Shown here piece after piece: positions 63,610-64,000 of a DNA stretch of 64,000 bases. Below the pieces are notes generated by a model. That model ran no database searches. It was not told the DNA's origin and saw only the letters and a program-made list of their open reading frames with translations. Numbering within the stretch: position 1 is the stretch's first letter; each line of letters opens with the position of its first letter. Position numbers and translations under genes: made by a program. The stretch comes from Pseudomonas sp. RIT288 (GTDB taxonomy: Bacteria > Pseudomonadota > Gammaproteobacteria > Pseudomonadales > Pseudomonadaceae). The DNA lies in assembly GCF_000631985.1 (NCBI RefSeq), contig NZ_JFYN01000005.1, positions 124,001-188,000 of the forward strand. Reading direction: 5' to 3'.

Positions 63610-64000
63610 TCACTTGCCGCGATTGAGTCGCCGCAGATTGCCGAGCACCGACTCCAGCGCCCGATCGAACAGCAAGGTGTCATCCAGTGCTCGCACCGCG
63701 CCACGACGAAACTCAAGGGCCAGTTCGACGCGGCTGCGCTCCAGTACTTTCATCCCGGTACGGTCGACAAACACGTATTTGCCGGTGGCTTCGATGATTG
63801 CTGCCAGTTTGCAGCGCAGGCTGTGCTCGTCGTCTTCCTGGAACGCGACCCAACTGCCCAGGCGCAGTTGCTCCAACTGACGCAGCCCCGGGTCGTCATG
63901 CGCCAGGCCGCTGGCATTCAGGCCGATCGCGCCCTCATCAGCGCTGCGCAGGGTAATGTGCTGCGACACCTCCACCAACGCCGGCGCATCGGCCGGCGGC
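63610..64000 (-). CDS. DUF1631-type protein, C-terminal part (5' end outside window)
   Basis: The frame is open to the right edge, so only the last 129 or so residues are seen. It ends with LRLGSWVAFQEDDEHSLRCK, KYVFVDRTGMKVLERSR and DDTLLFDRALESVLGNLRRL, which resembles the C-terminus of pseudomonad DUF1631 proteins, some of which carry a PilZ-like segment here. The function is unknown. The gene precedes ampD on the same strand, 64 bp apart. Confidence 0.7.
   Translation of the reverse strand, partial: PPADAPALVEVSQHITLRSADEGAIGLNASGLAHDDPGLRQLEQLRLGSWVAFQEDDEHSLRCKLAAIIEATGKYVFVDRTGMKVLERSRVELALEFRRGAVRALDDTLLFDRALESVLGNLRRLNRGK

Overview
The window (about 60% G+C, dense genes, many REP/REPIN elements) looks like a chromosomal segment of a Pseudomonas of the fluorescens group. 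The evidence is the pseudomonad-type genes (RoxSR, OprD-family porin, PiuA/PiuC, FruBKA with a Cra/FruR repressor, AmpD/AmpE) and the two REP families, one with GAGC AGG CTCGC-type stems and one with GATC-ended stems. From memory, the block from roxR to the PepSY flavoprotein follows the gene order of the P. aeruginosa PAO1 PA4493-PA4519 region, with some insertions and losses. All of this is read by eye; no database search was run.

Layout. 1-2.5 kb: a CaCA-family antiporter, a carboxymuconolactone-decarboxylase-like protein and an AEC transporter. 2.6-8.2 kb (minus strand): a galactarate/glucarate catabolic operon (kdgD, alpha-ketoglutarate semialdehyde dehydrogenase, MFS transporter, garD) with an operator-like palindrome upstream. 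8.3-9.9 kb: a phospholipase C-like gene plus a coupled 64-aa gene, preceded by a near-ideal LexA/SOS box. 10-10.8 kb: a FadR-type regulator whose promoter shares a motif with the galactarate operon. 11-16.2 kb: a YddA/SbmA-type ABC exporter, the redox two-component pair roxSR, a periplasmic SIMPL protein and a DUF6124-like protein. 16.2-17.2 kb: a repeat-rich noncoding stretch.

17.2-29.9 kb: a dipeptide uptake locus with four paralogous periplasmic binding proteins, an OprD-family porin and dppBCDF. 30-33.8 kb: a small acidic secreted protein, an MFS transporter, a DUF4440-like protein, a 12-copy 72-bp tandem array and the second copy of a 285-bp dispersed repeat. 33.8-39.3 kb: prfC, then an osmoprotectant ABC operon (permease, binding protein, permease, ATPase with CBS domains). 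39.9-43.5 kb: ornithine decarboxylase speC with a terminator-like leader, then a two-gene lower-GC unit resembling the XaxAB/YaxAB binary alpha-pore-forming toxins.

43.5-50.2 kb: an iron-uptake block (Sel1-repeat protein, PiuC hydroxylase, PiuA TonB receptor, PepSY-flavodoxin-FNR reductase). 50.3-51.8 kb: a Tat-exported PhoD-like phosphatase. 52-58.9 kb: the fructose phosphotransferase operon fruBKA with divergent cra/fruR and a Cra operator between them, then a TatD nuclease. 59.9-64 kb: a chemoreceptor, ampE, ampD and the 3' part of a DUF1631-type gene running off the right edge.

The most unusual points are the SOS-box-controlled phospholipase-like gene, the binary toxin-like pair inserted next to speC, the 72-bp tandem REP array, the structured noncoding region upstream of the DUF6124-like gene, and an antiporter whose first alpha-repeat lacks the usual acidic residue.
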